From: Cardiocondyla obscurior
Lineage: Eukaryota; Arthropoda; Insecta; Hymenoptera; Formicidae
Assembly (NCBI RefSeq): GCF_019399895.1
Contig: NC_091879.1
Coordinates: 5,225,001 to 5,289,000 of the forward strand
Direction: 5' to 3'
DNA: 64,000 nt
Shown here: piece by piece, positions 31,412 through 42,735 of the stretch
Position numbering within the stretch: the first letter of the stretch is position 1
Layout: the number at the start of each line of letters is the position of its first letter
The notes under the pieces: model-generated
Seen by the model: only the letters and a program-made list of their open reading frames with translations
What the model was told of the DNA's origin: nothing
The model's database searches: none
Translations under genes and position numbers: made by a program

Positions 31412-31888
31412 CTTGAGCCAAATTGTTTTCATGTTTATAGAGATAAAAATTATCATTCTCGTTCTCACTCACTTTGCCCTCGTAAACATATGTGCACTCG
31501 CTTCAACCCTCATTTATAAAATAGACTATGCAGAGATCAAAGGCTGTGCGGCTAAACGCAAAGACTCTGCAAAACAGAGGGTAGTTGCTATTCGATGGGT
31601 GTACATTTCTTTTGTCGGAAAGAAATAAGTCAACGTTTTAAATTCCGAGAAGTAAAAGTTTTTTAAAATAATTTTAGACGAGGGTAACCGAATTTTTATC
31701 TGAAAGAGATAAGCTAACGGTTTTTACTAACGGTTTTTTAATATTAGCAAATGACTCAATATAATTTGAGAGAGGGTAAGAAATGAAATCACATGATTAA
31801 TTGGTAGTAGGGGTAGGATATAATGCATTCGTTATACCTCTTTTGTCACAATGCGTGAATCTCATTAGTGATTGAGCGATCGACGACT
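31412..31888. promoter_or_regulatory. Divergent promoter region
   Basis: 477 bp between the Tudor gene (left) and the acidic zinc gene (right), which point away from each other. Contains AT-rich stretches and a TATAATGC at about 31818. Promoters are inferred only from position. Confidence 0.4.
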
Positions 31889-32311
31889 ATGTATGAAATG
31901 AACAACGAAGAAATCGAAGTTGATGAAGAAATAGAAGTTGATGATGAAATCGAAGTTGATGAAGAAATCGAGATTCATCCCTTGTCGGAGGATAGTGCTT
32001 GCAACACCGACGATGATGAAATGGTTGAAAATACTACGCGGAAAACGATCAATTTGCAGAATTTAAGCGCGATTACTCCGCGTACGAAATTTTGCGCTAT
32101 ATATTTTTATTACGGTGACGAGCGAGGATACAACGTGTGCGCTTCTTGTTTGATATCGATGCAATACGATTTATATGACCCCATCTCCAAGATTCGCAAA
32201 CACGTTGTAGGATCTTATGACAGTCTCTACGGTACGTGGTGCTCGAATTGCAAAGCTGCAACGTTTGTTATAATCTCGTGTGATATGTGCCCGGTGTGCA
32301 CAACTGCGTGA
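31889..32311 (+). CDS. Acidic plus zinc-ribbon protein, second gene of element B
   Basis: From ATG at 31889, 140 aa. The N-terminus has repeated EIEVDEE units. The C-terminus has CAIYFYY, CASC, GTWCSNC and CDMCPVC, the closest match to 4307-4750 of piece C. Element B therefore holds two paralogues (26111 and this one). In both lineages this paralogue neighbours the polymerase gene, but in C it is inverted. Confidence 0.7.
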   Translation: MYEMNNEEIEVDEEIEVDDEIEVDEEIEIHPLSEDSACNTDDDEMVENTTRKTINLQNLSAITPRTKFCAIYFYYGDERGYNVCASCLISMQYDLYDPISKIRKHVVGSYDSLYGTWCSNCKAATFVIISCDMCPVCTTA

Positions 32312-32544
32312 ACGAACAATGTACTTCGATTCTACATTTGCGTTAATTGCTAATGTAGGTTTTTTTTTTTTTGTATTTATTGCTAATGTTGCCTTGCTTA
32401 TGTCGTTGTTTTTTGTTGTACTTATCGCTAATGTTGTTGTTTTGTTGTATTTATTGTTAATGCCGTATTTATCGTTAATATCGTTGTCTTTGTCGTACTT
32501 ATTGCTACTGTTGTTGTCTTTCAACTTTTGAGTGCGCGAGACGT
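32312..32544. other. Spacer with GTTGTTTTGTTGTATTTATTG repeats
   Basis: Imperfect repeats of a GCTAATGTTG-/GTTGTATTTATTG phrase occupy most of the gap before the polymerase start. Confidence 0.4.
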
Positions 32545-35500
32545 ATGATAAACATAAAAATGGATCGAAGTTTCCTCGAAGAAGAAGAGCGTCAACTCCT
32601 GCTGCAGGCTAACACCGTGACTACCTTGGTAGAATTTTTCACTTGGGCTGAAAGATGTGACGAGCTAGTAAATCAGCTCGAGGAACGTAGCCGCGCTAAG
32701 CGAGCGCGCGTATCCGTCGGGTGCGCGCAATCCACGGTGGCGAGTATCGCGCGACTCCTGGGTGCCAAGAAACATTTATACGAACGTTACGTGCACCAGG
32801 GTGGTGAGTACGCGAGCACTAGTGCTGCCGACGGTGATGGTGACAAAACGACTAATGAACTCGATTGGCGTGAGATCGAGACCGCGTTCAAAAGTCGTAT
32901 CGCAACGGGTGTGGTGATAAACACAAACTATATCGAGCCGCTGCGATTCCTGGAGGATGCCGGTAACGTGGTATACGAGCGCATACGAGACATCGTGCTT
33001 AAAAACAATTGTGTAAAAGTGAATACTGCGTTCAACGGTGAGTTTACGGCTGGGGATAAACGCGCCAACAAAAGTATAACCACGAAAAACTGTGAGATTT
33101 TTCAAGAAACGGATGTGCGCGAGTGGTACCGGCTACACGTTGTCGAACCCACGCTGGCTTCTCTCGAGGAGTTTCAGGAGCGTGACAGCGGATGGGCGTT
33201 GTCGCGAATTTTGAATTTGATAATCAACGTAAATAAGTACAATCCGATGCGCGTGGGATGCTACGTTACATTGCCACGGAAGTTAGCCGCTAAAAAAGCA
33301 GTGATATGTGTAAAGTCGATGGACGATAAGTGTCTCGCGTGGTCGGTAGTGGCGGCTCTGTATCCCGCGAAGCAGAACGTGAATCGGGAATCGTCGTACC
33401 CGCATTACACAACGGTGTTGAACGTCGAGGGTGTACAGTTTCCCGCGACTCTTAAAGACGTTGCGAGACTCGAACGATTAAACGATATCTCGATCAATGT
33501 GTACGCCACTGAGAGATGTGGAAAAGAAATTAACGTTCTACCTGTACACCTCACTAACGAGAAGAAAGAGAAACATGTAAATTTATTGTACGTACAACGC
33601 GACGACGACAACGATAAACAGGAAGTAGGACACTTTGCATGTATCAGTGATCTGTCACGTCTCATCAGCTCACAATTAAGCGGATGCGAGCATCGTAAAT
33701 ATATTTGTGATCGGTACGTATAATTTTGAATATTTCATTTGATTTTTTTTTTAATATATTAAAAAATATTTTATTTTAGGTGTCTTCATTACTTTAATTC
33801 GAGCGAGAAATTTAAGATTCATATCGTGGATTGTGGAACTTTAAACAACTGCGCTATACGACTACCTAGCGAGGATGACAAATGGCTCAGCTTTTCCAAT
33901 CATTACAACAAGGAACGCGTACCATTCATCGTATACGCCGATCTGGAGTGCGTGTTGCGAAAGATCGATCCACCATCGTCGCCGGAGCAAACGACGTTTA
34001 ACTACCAACGTCATGAAGTATTCAGCGTGGGATACTACGTGCGATGCTCGTTCGACGAGTCGCTGTCAAGATATGAATATCATCGCGGACTCGATTGCAT
34101 CGAGTGGTTCGTTGAGCAGTTAGTGAAACTGGCTCATCGCGTAAAAATTATAATATTGAAAACCATCCCGATGGAGACTTTGTCGAATATGCAGCGCGAG
34201 GAGCATGAGAACGCGACAGTATGCCACGTGTGTGAAAGTCCGTTTGCGGTGGACGAGAAGCGTGTGCGCGATCATTGCCATATGACCGGTCGGTATAGAG
34301 GTCCCGCGCACTCTAAATGTAACTTGCAATACCGCGACACGCGTTACATCCCCGTCGTGTTTCATAATTTGTCAGGCTACGACGCACACTTTGTCATAAA
34401 GGAAATCACCACGGCGTATGAGGGTAAAGTCGATTTGTTGCCGATAACGAAGGAAAAATACATTTCTTTTACAAAACATGTAAACGATACAGCTAAGGGA
34501 CAGGACTTGCGAACTGCGATAAAATTGCGCTTTATAGATTCGTACAAATTTTTGAACGCTAGCCTTGACAAATTATCGTCTTTACTCATTAAAGATAAAA
34601 TGCGAATCTTGCGCGGTGAATTTGCAAAACTTTCAGAGGAAAATTTCAATCTCTTGACACGAAAAGGTATATTTCCGTACGAGTACGTCGACAGCGTTGA
34701 AAGATTAAATGAGTCGAGCCTACCGTCGCGCGAATCGTTCTTCAGCTCGCTGACCGGTGACACGGTGAGTGAGACAGATTACGCGCACGCCGAGACCGTA
34801 TGGCAGCAATTCTCTATTCGAACTTTAGGCGAGTACAGCGATCTGTACCTCAAAACCGATGTATTGTTATTGGCTGACGTATTTGAAAATTTTCGCGATA
34901 GATGCGTCGAAAGTTACGGACTCGATCCCGCGCACTATTACACCTTGCCCGGTTTCACGTGGGACGCGATGCTCAAGCATACGCGTATTAATTTTGAACT
35001 ATTAACTGACATCGATATGGTGATGTTCGTCGAACGCGGTATACGCGGCGGTCTCAGTCAATGCTCCAACAGATACGCGCGAGCTAATAACAGATACATG
35101 CGGTCGGGGTACGACTCGTTGAAACCTTCGTCGTACATCGTGTATTACGATGTAAACAACTTGTACGGTTGGGCTATGTGTCAGCCGTTACCGTACGCGG
35201 ATTTTGAATGGGTCAACGACCAAGAACTCGCGAACCTCGACGTAGACGCGATCGCCGTGGACTCGCCCACGGGTTATATCCTTGAGGTGGATCTCGAGTA
35301 TCCTGCAAGCGTGCACGACATGCACTCCGATCTGCCGTTCTGTCCCACACGAGAGAAACCACCGGGGGTAAAACATGATAAAAAACTTTTGGCTACGCTG
35401 TACGATAAGAAGCGATACATCATACACTATCGCAATCTGCAGCTGTGCACGCGTCATGGTCTTCGCGTCATCAAGGTTTACCGCGCGCTGCGATTCACTC

Positions 35501-36372
35501 AGTCAGCATGGTTGCGCGATTACATCGAGCTCAACACGCGACATCGAACTCGCGCGACCAATGATTTCGAGAAAAATTTGTTTAAACTTATGAACAATGC
35601 GGTGTTTGGTAAAACGATGGAGAACGTACGAAATCGCGTCGACGTTCGATTGCTCTCGCAGTGGGACGGTCGGTACGGTGTGGAAGCGATGATCGCCAAA
35701 CCTAATTTTCACAGTAGAAGTGTATTCGCGGAAAATTTGGTGGCTGTGGAATTGCGTAAACTCGAGGTAAAATTCGCTAAGCCGATATACGTTGGTATGT
35801 CCATACTCGACATATCTAAGGTGTGTTTGTACGAGTTTCATCACGAGTACATGTTACCAACTTTTGGAGACAAATGTAGCGTCATGTATACCGACACGGA
35901 TAGTCTCGTGTACAGCGTCCAGTGTGACGATGTATACGAGATGATGAAGCGTGATATCGCTCGGTTCGACACGAGCGACTATCCACCTGATAACGCGTAC
36001 GGTATGCCTCTCGCGAACAAAAAAATACCAGGTTTAATGAAGGATGAGTGCACCGGTGCGATTGTTACAGAATTTGTAGGACTCAGAGCGAAAATGTATG
36101 CGATCAAGGTGGACGGTAAAAGTGACACTAAAAAAGCAAAAGGTGTAAAGAGTGGAGTCGTGGCGCGAACTATAACGTTTGACGATTATGTCAAGTGTCT
36201 CGAGAATGAGATTGCTATGACTCGCGACCAATCGTGCGTAAGATCGAAATTGCATCAAGTGTACACCATATCCGAGACAAAGATCGCTTTGAGTCCGTAT
36301 GATGACAAGCGATATCTCGTGCCAGACTCGACCAACACCTTACCATGGGGTCATTATCGCATACCTCTATAA
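32545..36372 (+). CDS. PolB: Maverick protein-primed family B DNA polymerase
   Basis: Two exons, 32545-33714 and 33780-36372, joined over a 65-bp GT-AG intron that lies inside a C2H2-like finger (CDR/CL-HYFNSSEKFKIH). About 1250 aa. A long N-terminal region unique to Mavericks is followed by 3'-5' exonuclease motifs (YADLECV; FHNLSGYDAHF; YLKTDVLLLADVF). An endonuclease VII/HNH-like zinc insert CHVCESPF-...-RDHCHMTGRYRGPAHSKCN sits between Exo I and Exo II. Polymerase motifs follow: A DVNNLYGWAM, B KLMNNAVFGKTMENVRNR, C YTDTDSLVY. Such enzymes copy linear genomes from a protein primer at the terminal repeats. Frame and motifs are intact. Confidence 0.93.
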
Positions 36373-36379
36373 TTATATA

Positions 36380-36733
36380 TGTATTACAGATGTATCAAAT
36401 GTATTATAGATTGCGTTAATGTATTATAGATTGCGTTAATGTATACAGTACACATGTATGTAGTATACAGTACACATGTACGCAGTATGCAGTACACATG
36501 TACGCAGTATGCAGTACACATGTACGCAGTACACATGTACGCAGTATGCAGTATGTAGTATGCAGTATGTAGTATGCAGTATGTAGTATGCAGTTTTATA
36601 TTTTATTATTTTAAATACATCGAATCGCATATAAATGTGTAAAATAATAAGGATATACATCTATGCAGTATATAGTTTTTATTTTTAAATACATTGAATC
36701 GCATATACATGTGTAAAAAATAAAAAAACTTTA
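36380..36733. repeat. Minisatellite between polymerase and integrase
   Basis: GTACGCAGTATGCAGTACACAT and GTATGTAGTATGCA units repeat from 36440 to 36595. They are followed by two copies of a TACATNGAATCGCATATA phrase (36616 and 36690). It lies between convergent polymerase and integrase genes. Confidence 0.7.
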
Positions 36734-37687
36734 TTAAACGATGCTGTTTTTGTCGATCCATGAATTGTGTGATCCATCAAATCCCAACCATTTCACGTAG
36801 ACCTTGTCACCCTTCTTACGCAGAACCTTCTCCACCAGATATACGTCCGGATGTGTCGCGCGGTGCAACTCATGCTCGTAGAACGCTCCGGCTATCGCCT
36901 CACCGCGATAATCCTCGAGCAGATAGGTTGCTGGATTGGTTTGCTGCACCTTGACGATCGTGAAAACCTCGGTGGTCCAATTTGGAGTGTATCCCTTTTC
37001 GAAAATCATTTTAAACTTGCTCACGCGTACTTTATCACCGACCCTGAATTTGGCCGGAGCGGCTATCTTTATCGCGCTGTACACGGTGTCAAGAAGTTTC
37101 TTGGCGATCTCAGGTGTCACGTCGATGGGCCGCATGCCGATCGTTCGATGCTTGCGCCTATTATACTCGTCTACGAGACGCGGTAGCGCGTCGCACCACT
37201 CGTAATTGCCGTTGAGCGTAAACATCTTCCACATAATGTTTTTGAGTGTGCGATTGAATCGCTCAACTACTGACGCCTTTAACACCGAGTACGTTGAGTA
37301 ATGATTGACACCGCGTTTCGTGAAGAGCCGTTGTACGTCGGTGTTGTAAAACTCTTTTCCCATATCGGTTTGTAAATTTTTCGGACATCGCCCGCTCTTT
37401 CGCATCAACTCCGCTAAAGCGTCAGCCGTTTCGCTGCCGCCTTTATTCTTCAGCGGTATTGCCCACGCATACTTGCCGAGTACGTCGATGACGGTGAGAA
37501 TGTAACGGTAACCTCGGTTGAAACGCGCGTACGGTTGCATCTCGACGATATCAGCCTGCCACAAATCGTCGTATCCCTTGACCACGACGCGTCTTCGCGG
37601 AAAGTTTCTTCTCGCCGGGGCGTGTAACTCGTCGACAAGTCGCCTCCTCTCAGGACCCGTGTCGTTAGACTTGCGTGATTTAGACAT
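36734..37687 (-). CDS. INT: Maverick retroviral-type integrase with chromodomain
   Basis: 317 aa from ATG at 37687. Catalytic triad: Asp in LWQADIVEM, Asp in LQTDMGKEF and Glu in SVVERFNRTL, with an SH3-like C-terminal region (KFRVGDKVRVSKFK). A chromodomain closes the protein (VYLVEKVLRKKGDKVYVKWLGF then SWID), which can steer insertion to methylated chromatin. The strong Maverick signature VDELHAPARRNFPRR is present just before the core. A classical HHCC finger is not visible, as usual in this group. Frame intact, transcribed toward the polymerase. Confidence 0.93.
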   Translation of the reverse strand: MSKSRKSNDTGPERRRLVDELHAPARRNFPRRRVVVKGYDDLWQADIVEMQPYARFNRGYRYILTVIDVLGKYAWAIPLKNKGGSETADALAELMRKSGRCPKNLQTDMGKEFYNTDVQRLFTKRGVNHYSTYSVLKASVVERFNRTLKNIMWKMFTLNGNYEWCDALPRLVDEYNRRKHRTIGMRPIDVTPEIAKKLLDTVYSAIKIAAPAKFRVGDKVRVSKFKMIFEKGYTPNWTTEVFTIVKVQQTNPATYLLEDYRGEAIAGAFYEHELHRATHPDVYLVEKVLRKKGDKVYVKWLGFDGSHNSWIDKNSIV

Positions 37688-37740
37688 GATCAATCACGTC
37701 CCGCAGCACGCCGATTCTGTCGCTTGATTCCTTCAGTCGA

Positions 37741-38822
37741 TTAATTTATAATCAAACTAGCCTCACGCAGTTCCTCGATAATTGACAGAATTTCATTGTC
37801 GTGAGCGTTGTGACCGGCTCGACGCGAAGCATCCAGCAATCTAAGACGATCCACGAGCTCGTTGGGATCGTCCCAGTGCACGTAGTCGATCGCGTGATCA
37901 TTCAACGTCATGAGGTGAGGTAATCCTTTACCGGAACTTTTTCTTCTCGATTTCTTGGCCGAATCGCCCGACATCAGCGGTGCGATCACCTTCAAATACT
38001 TTGAGCCTCTGTTACCCATGACGCGACCGTCGTCGCTGAAATTTTTTTATGCGCGTTCGTCGATTCGAGTATGCTTTTGTAGTGACGTTTATCCGCCTCG
38101 GTGTAAGCAGTTACGTCGGGTACCTTCTTGAAAATCAACTCATACAGACCTTCCGTTCCAGGATATCTCTTACCAGCGATGATTATATCGTCGTTCTTAT
38201 GGTCGAATTCAACGTGTTTGTTTCCGAGCATTACTTTGTTTGTGTCAAAGTATATACCGAAAACGTCGTCGATATTTATTCTTCTGTCACCGCTCGCCGC
38301 TTCAAGGTACATCGTTGCCAGCGATACGCTGGGTCGCGGTGTCGATACGCCAGGTCGCGGCGTCGATATGCCGGACCGCGGCGTTGATGTCCGGGGCCGT
38401 GGCGTCGACGGAGGTTCGGCGTTTTCGGTCGTAACGTATGAATCGACGGTCGTATCACCAAATGACGGATTAGCTACAATCGTATCACCCAACGTTGCCG
38501 ATGACAACGAATCGTCAAACGTGACGTTTAAACGCCGTTCAGGTTTTGATGTCGACCACAATCGTCGCTCCAGTTTCGGCGTCAAACGCTCCGATTTTGA
38601 CTCCATCTTCGGTACCGCGATACCGGATTCCTCGACGGTTTCAACCATCCGTTTTAAAGGTTCGACGATGGGCTTGAGGCGCTTTTCCGACGCGATGTCG
38701 GCGTCGATCGTGTCGGTCTTTATGGCTCGATGCTTTCTGCGATTCACCTCGCTCGTCTTCTCGATCTCCCGCGTAATCTTTTCACGTTCGCGCACGTCGC
38801 GGTTGTCATCTTTCCCCGTCAT
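37741..38822 (-). pseudogene. Conserved Maverick gene of unknown function, frameshifted
   Basis: The frame opens at ATG 38822. It has a charged N-terminus (REKITREIEKTSEVNRRKH), a Pro/Thr/Ser/Arg linker of repeated STPRPG units, and a folded part with VFGIYFD, VEFDHKNDDIIIAGKRYPGTEGLYELIF. At a T7 run near 38041-38047 the frame shifts. The conserved end (DDGRVMGNRGSKYLKVI..., WDDPNELVDRLRLL, NEILSIIEELREA) continues in another frame to 37741. One base in the T-run would account for the break. Piece D retains the N-terminal part at 58001-58503. No known enzymatic motif. Confidence 0.7.
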
Positions 38823-38910
38823 ATCGATCAATCGATTGTATTTCTGCGGTCTGTTCTCGACAAAGCGTCTTCAGCGACTGGTTGTCGCGCGATTTCGACA
38901 ACCTGTTAAA

Positions 38911-39622
38911 TCAACTCGACGGTACCGCGAACACGTCGAATCCTCGCCTGTATCGCCCGTTGTCGAGCGGACTATCCTTGTCGATCACCGCGAAACCGTG
39001 ATCGCGTTGCCAGCATTCGTGACACAACACGCTGAACTCGTCGTACGAAATGTCGGTGTTGACGTGATCGTTGTACACGTGTTTCAGATTTGTTCCATCC
39101 TGTTTCAACAAAATCAGCAGATTCGCGTTATCGCGTATCAGATGCTTGGGTATCCTTGCGTACGACTGGCACAGATAAAAGCAGTCTACGTTCGAGTGAC
39201 GACCCATCGCGAAGTACTCCCCCCTCACGGCGTCTTGCTTGTCGCACGCGATATTGTCGAAGATGAAAATCGAATGCGGAAGCGCCTCACTCGGTGGAAT
39301 GACGTCGCTGTTGTTGCAAAACGTGAAATAACCTATCTCGTCGATCGGTGTCAACAAACGTTCCAAGTACTGATACTTGGGCTGCTGCAGCGACTTCGAG
39401 TACACGTACACGTTCTCGAAACGCAAACCGTGCGGACTTTCCAACAGACTGATCAGAACGTTCGTTTTGCCGCAGTTCGATGGACCGCACACGATCGCGC
39501 GCACGGTGTTTGGCAGCATCTCGCCGTGCCTGCGTATTTTCTCCCTTGAGACTATCCATTAATCGTAATCTATCGTCACAATTCGCGACGCGTATCGTCT
39601 GCGGTTGTCGCACGAATCGCAT
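38911..39622 (-). CDS. Genome-packaging ATPase (A32/FtsK-like), N-terminal frameshift
   Basis: The main frame runs from an internal ATG at 39519 to 38911: 202 aa with Walker A CGPSNCGKTNVL, then YVYSKSLQQPKYQYL, Walker B IFIFDNIACD, and YLCQSYARIP-LIRDNAN. The natural N-terminus (MRFVRQPQTIRVANCDDR from 39622) is in a different frame, broken near 39550. In piece D the same gene is open throughout and its Walker B reads FIFDDIACD. Here the second acid is Asn, so ATP hydrolysis may be impaired. The family drives DNA into the capsid. Confidence 0.8.
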
Positions 39623-39731
39623 CTTGTCCCCGCTGTACGGAGACAACCGCTCGCGCGCCTATTTATAGTCGCGCAAATCCGCGAATAGCTCATTAATCGA
39701 TATGTATCTTGCGCTGTAACATCCTCTTGAC

Positions 39732-39983
39732 GTGTTGAACTTAACCGCGGAACAGTTGAGCATCATACCAAAGGACGTTTTACTGCACGTTTGCGGTGAT
39801 TACGTTCATCACGTGTGGGACAAACTTCCCGCGCACTTGACGGAAAATCCAGAGGTTCAAACCTACCGCAGGTGCCTCGAGCATTATAGTCAACCCTGGC
39901 AAGAAACGCACATCGACGGACCTGCTTTGTTAATCCGAGAGTGCGGCGAGTGTCAACGTCGTCTACCGATTCGTCGGAAATAA
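39732..39983 (+). pseudogene. Small conserved morphogenesis-block gene, start codon missing
   Basis: Matches the 92-aa gene at 59289-59567 in piece D (LTAEQL-IIPK, LPAHLTENPEVQTYRRCLEHY, DGPALLIRECGEC). In B the region where D has its ATG contains no ATG. Only GTG at 39732 opens the frame. It overlaps the next gene. The three-helix look and paired CxxC ending are all that can be said. Function unknown. Confidence 0.6.
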
Positions 39984-40671
39984 AGTGCTGCGGCAAGGGT
40001 CTGTTGAATCGCGCGATAAACGCCCTTCCCTTCGAACTGCACATCCCCGGTTATCAATTTTGCGGCCCGAGAACTCGATTGAAGGAACGCATAGCGAGAG
40101 GTGATCGAGGCATCAATCTGTTGGACGAAACGTGTCGCAAGCACGACTTGGCGTACGCGCGAAGCAACGATCTCACGGACAGACACGCAGCGGACAGAGA
40201 ACTCGCCAAGAGAGCGGGAAAACGCGTTATAGCGAGAGATTCAGGCTTACGCGAGAGAGCCGCCGCAGCAGCCGTGTGAGCTGCGATGAAAGCTAAAACG
40301 AAAATCGGCATGGGTATGTCTGCTACGACTACGAAGAAGAGGTTGAGAACTGTGAGAAACAGAACGATTACGAAGAGGCGGAGAAGTACGATTCGCAAAA
40401 AACGCATGCTTCCAACAGCAAAGCGCGGCGGCATGCTGCCGATTATTCCGATTCTCGGCGCAGTCGGATCGCTTGTCGGTGGAGCTGCAAGTATAGCGAG
40501 AGCTGTAAACGAGAGAAGAGCTGCGCGCGCAGCAGCCGGTGGATCCGGCGTACATCTGGCCCCGTACAACGGTGGACGGGGTCTCTCTCTCAAGCCGTAC
40601 AGGTACGGCAGAGGTACGACTGTTGCGAAGAGAGGAAGAAAAAAAAACGTCGAGAAGACGTTAAAAATGCC
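39965..40671 (+). pseudogene. Phospholipase A2 / basic core protein, damaged copy
   Basis: Front domain resembles the parvovirus/adintovirus phospholipase A2: LHIPGYQFCGPRTRL (calcium loop) then the catalytic pair in CRKHDLAYAR. The loop normally reads YxGPG, as in piece D. Here the last Gly is Arg, which should abolish calcium binding. The ATG used in D is absent and a TGA at 40277-40279 replaces a Trp codon. The rest is very basic (KKRLRTVRNRTITKRRR) with a Gly/Ala membrane-active stretch (LGAVGSLVGGAASI). The frame runs on into the protease without a stop until the BEL element begins at 40672. Confidence 0.8.
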
Positions 40672-41188
40672 TGTTCAAGATTAAGTATTACAAATAACGC
40701 TTTTTGTTAAATGAAAACTGTTCCAGGTAATTGAGTACCTTTGTTATAAGGGGAAAAAGATTAGAATACTGAGTCAGCTCAGTATCGCCTTGTTCTGCCG
40801 GATTATTATCACTGCGCATCCGGGACAGCTCATGCAGTAATCAATCTTTTATCCTAATACATATTATATCGCGCCCAGCAACGGGAATATCCCGTCGAAG
40901 GGACCTAAGTACAAGGTCCTTCTTTGTCTAAGAACAAAGGCGTTAATCATGCTAGCATCATAACGCAGCCAATTCCGACAGTCTACCGCTAGCACTCATC
41001 GAAAGCGCATCGCAGCATCGCGTATTTAACTATCCCGGTTAAGCCCGCAGAGGTTTTAACTATTGATTGCTAAGGATAAACTCGCAGTAGTTTATCCCTG
41101 TTGTAAATAAACTTATAATTACAGTCCACTGTTTAAAAGAATAATTTACCAGTTATTTTTCCCCAGTGTTTGCGCGCATTCGCGAACA
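40672..41188 (+). repeat. BEL/Pao 5' LTR
   Basis: TGTTCAAG...GCGAACA, with AAATAAAC polyadenylation signal near 41105 and a GTAGTTTATCCC region near 41090. Confidence 0.92.
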
Positions 41189-41346
41189 TTTTGGTCCTTC
41201 GAGCCGGATCGCAGTATCCTTGCTTTACGGAAATTATAATACGTGCTAGCGAGTCGCAGTACCGCGTGTGCGCACAAATTAAATCGCGCTAAAGTTAAAT
41301 CGTGTGTGTACTGAAAGTAGTGATCAGTGTATTCTGACTCTGAAAA

Positions 41347-42735
41347 ATGACTTCTACCTGTGACATGATAAATCGAGGTCAAATGGATCTTCGTGATCGA
41401 ATTCGTCGGGCTCTAACGAAGCTGCACCACGCTGGTGACGATTGCTACAATGAAACAATGATCGAGACGCGGATCTCGTTATTAGATCAGAGCTGGCAGC
41501 AATTCTAAGGAAATCATCAAGAACTAATTGCCCAGCATTGGGAGGAAATCTCAAAACGAGACTATTATACCCTGGACATCTTCAATCTGGCTGAAGAGGA
41601 TTATATCCAGCAACGCTCTGGTCTAACGGAATTACTTATGAAGCTACGCAAGGAAAAGACTGAGGATGTCGCGATACCTTCCGTCGCGCGCTCACAATCC
41701 AAACCAACGATAAAATTCTCGGGGCGATTCCGAGATTGGGATGCCTTCAGAACCAAGTTCCGAACCACCATCCTAGAGGACGAGAGCTTGTCCGAACCAC
41801 AGAAGATAGAGCTCCTGGACGATAGCCTTTTAGGAGAAGCGCTCAAAATATTCGATAATACCCTAGCCATCGGCGGCAATCTCCAGAGCGTCTGGACAAA
41901 ATTGAATGATTATTTCGGAAATCTGCAGACTCAAGTTAGAAGCACTATAACAAGCTTTTTGAACCTTTCGGTTGTGCGATCCGGATCCGAGACTCAGTTA
42001 CGCGGACTGCTACGCGAGGTGAAGGAAACTCGGAATTTCTTGAGGCGTCTCGAGCGAGACTTTGAAAAAAATGATTTTTTCATTCATGCTGTTATTTCAA
42101 AAATGAATCCCAGCCTATTCCAAAGCTGGAGATCTGCACGCGCTAACTGCCAGAGGCCACCAAACCTAGAAGAAGTACTAAATTTCCTGCAGGAAAAATT
42201 TGAGGAAATGCAGCAGACCTCAGGAAGTTTAACCACTACAAAAACTTCGGCGGGCGTTCAAGAGCTGCACGCCTCGCAAACACTGCGATCTGGAAATCTC
42301 TCGCAGATTTCCGGAAAGAAGCCGAGCAAGTGCTCACTTTGCTTAGGAGCTCATTATATCCTGGCATGCGGGGCTCTAGCTAAAATGGGACCACAGGCTA
42401 GGATGCAGTTGGTCCAGAAATCTGGACTTTGCATTAACTGTTTTGGAGAACATGACGTTGCCGCATGCCCGTCTACTAGATTCTGCTCCGAATGCGGAGA
42501 CCGCCACCACACTTCCGTGCATGATGCCTTTCTTGAACATCGATCTAAAGCAACTACGCCACGATCTTCTCCAGCATCTCCTATCGTAATATCTTCATGG
42601 GCCGAGGAATGCAGCAATCATCCCGACATCGAAGTTAAAACTATTCTACCAGCCGGTAGTGAAAGATCCAGATCTTCCAGAAAAACTAGTGGGAGAACGA
42701 CTCCGGAGGATTTGAGGGCAAAGTTTGAAAAGGCC
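41347..42735 (+). pseudogene. gag: BEL/Pao gag, truncated
   Basis: Opens at ATG 41347, hits a TAA near 41506, and is then open from about 41510 to the gypsy insertion. Contains the Pao gag core (IKFSGRFRDWDAFRTKF, then LRGLLREVKETRNFLRRL) and the knuckle-like Cys/His region CSLCLGAHYILACGAL..., GLCINCFGEHDVAAC, FCSECGDRHHTSVH. After a Ser/Thr-rich linker it would pass into the protease, but the gypsy LTR starts at 42736 and supplies the stop. Confidence 0.85.

Noticed and set aside
36440..36660. CRISPR-like regular repeats
   Set aside because: Short drifting GTATGCAGTA units without spacers, in a eukaryotic setting; a simple minisatellite.
38128..39549. 473-codon plus-strand ORF
   Set aside because: Antisense shadow of the ATPase and the conserved unknown gene; starts at a non-conserved codon and matches no known pattern.
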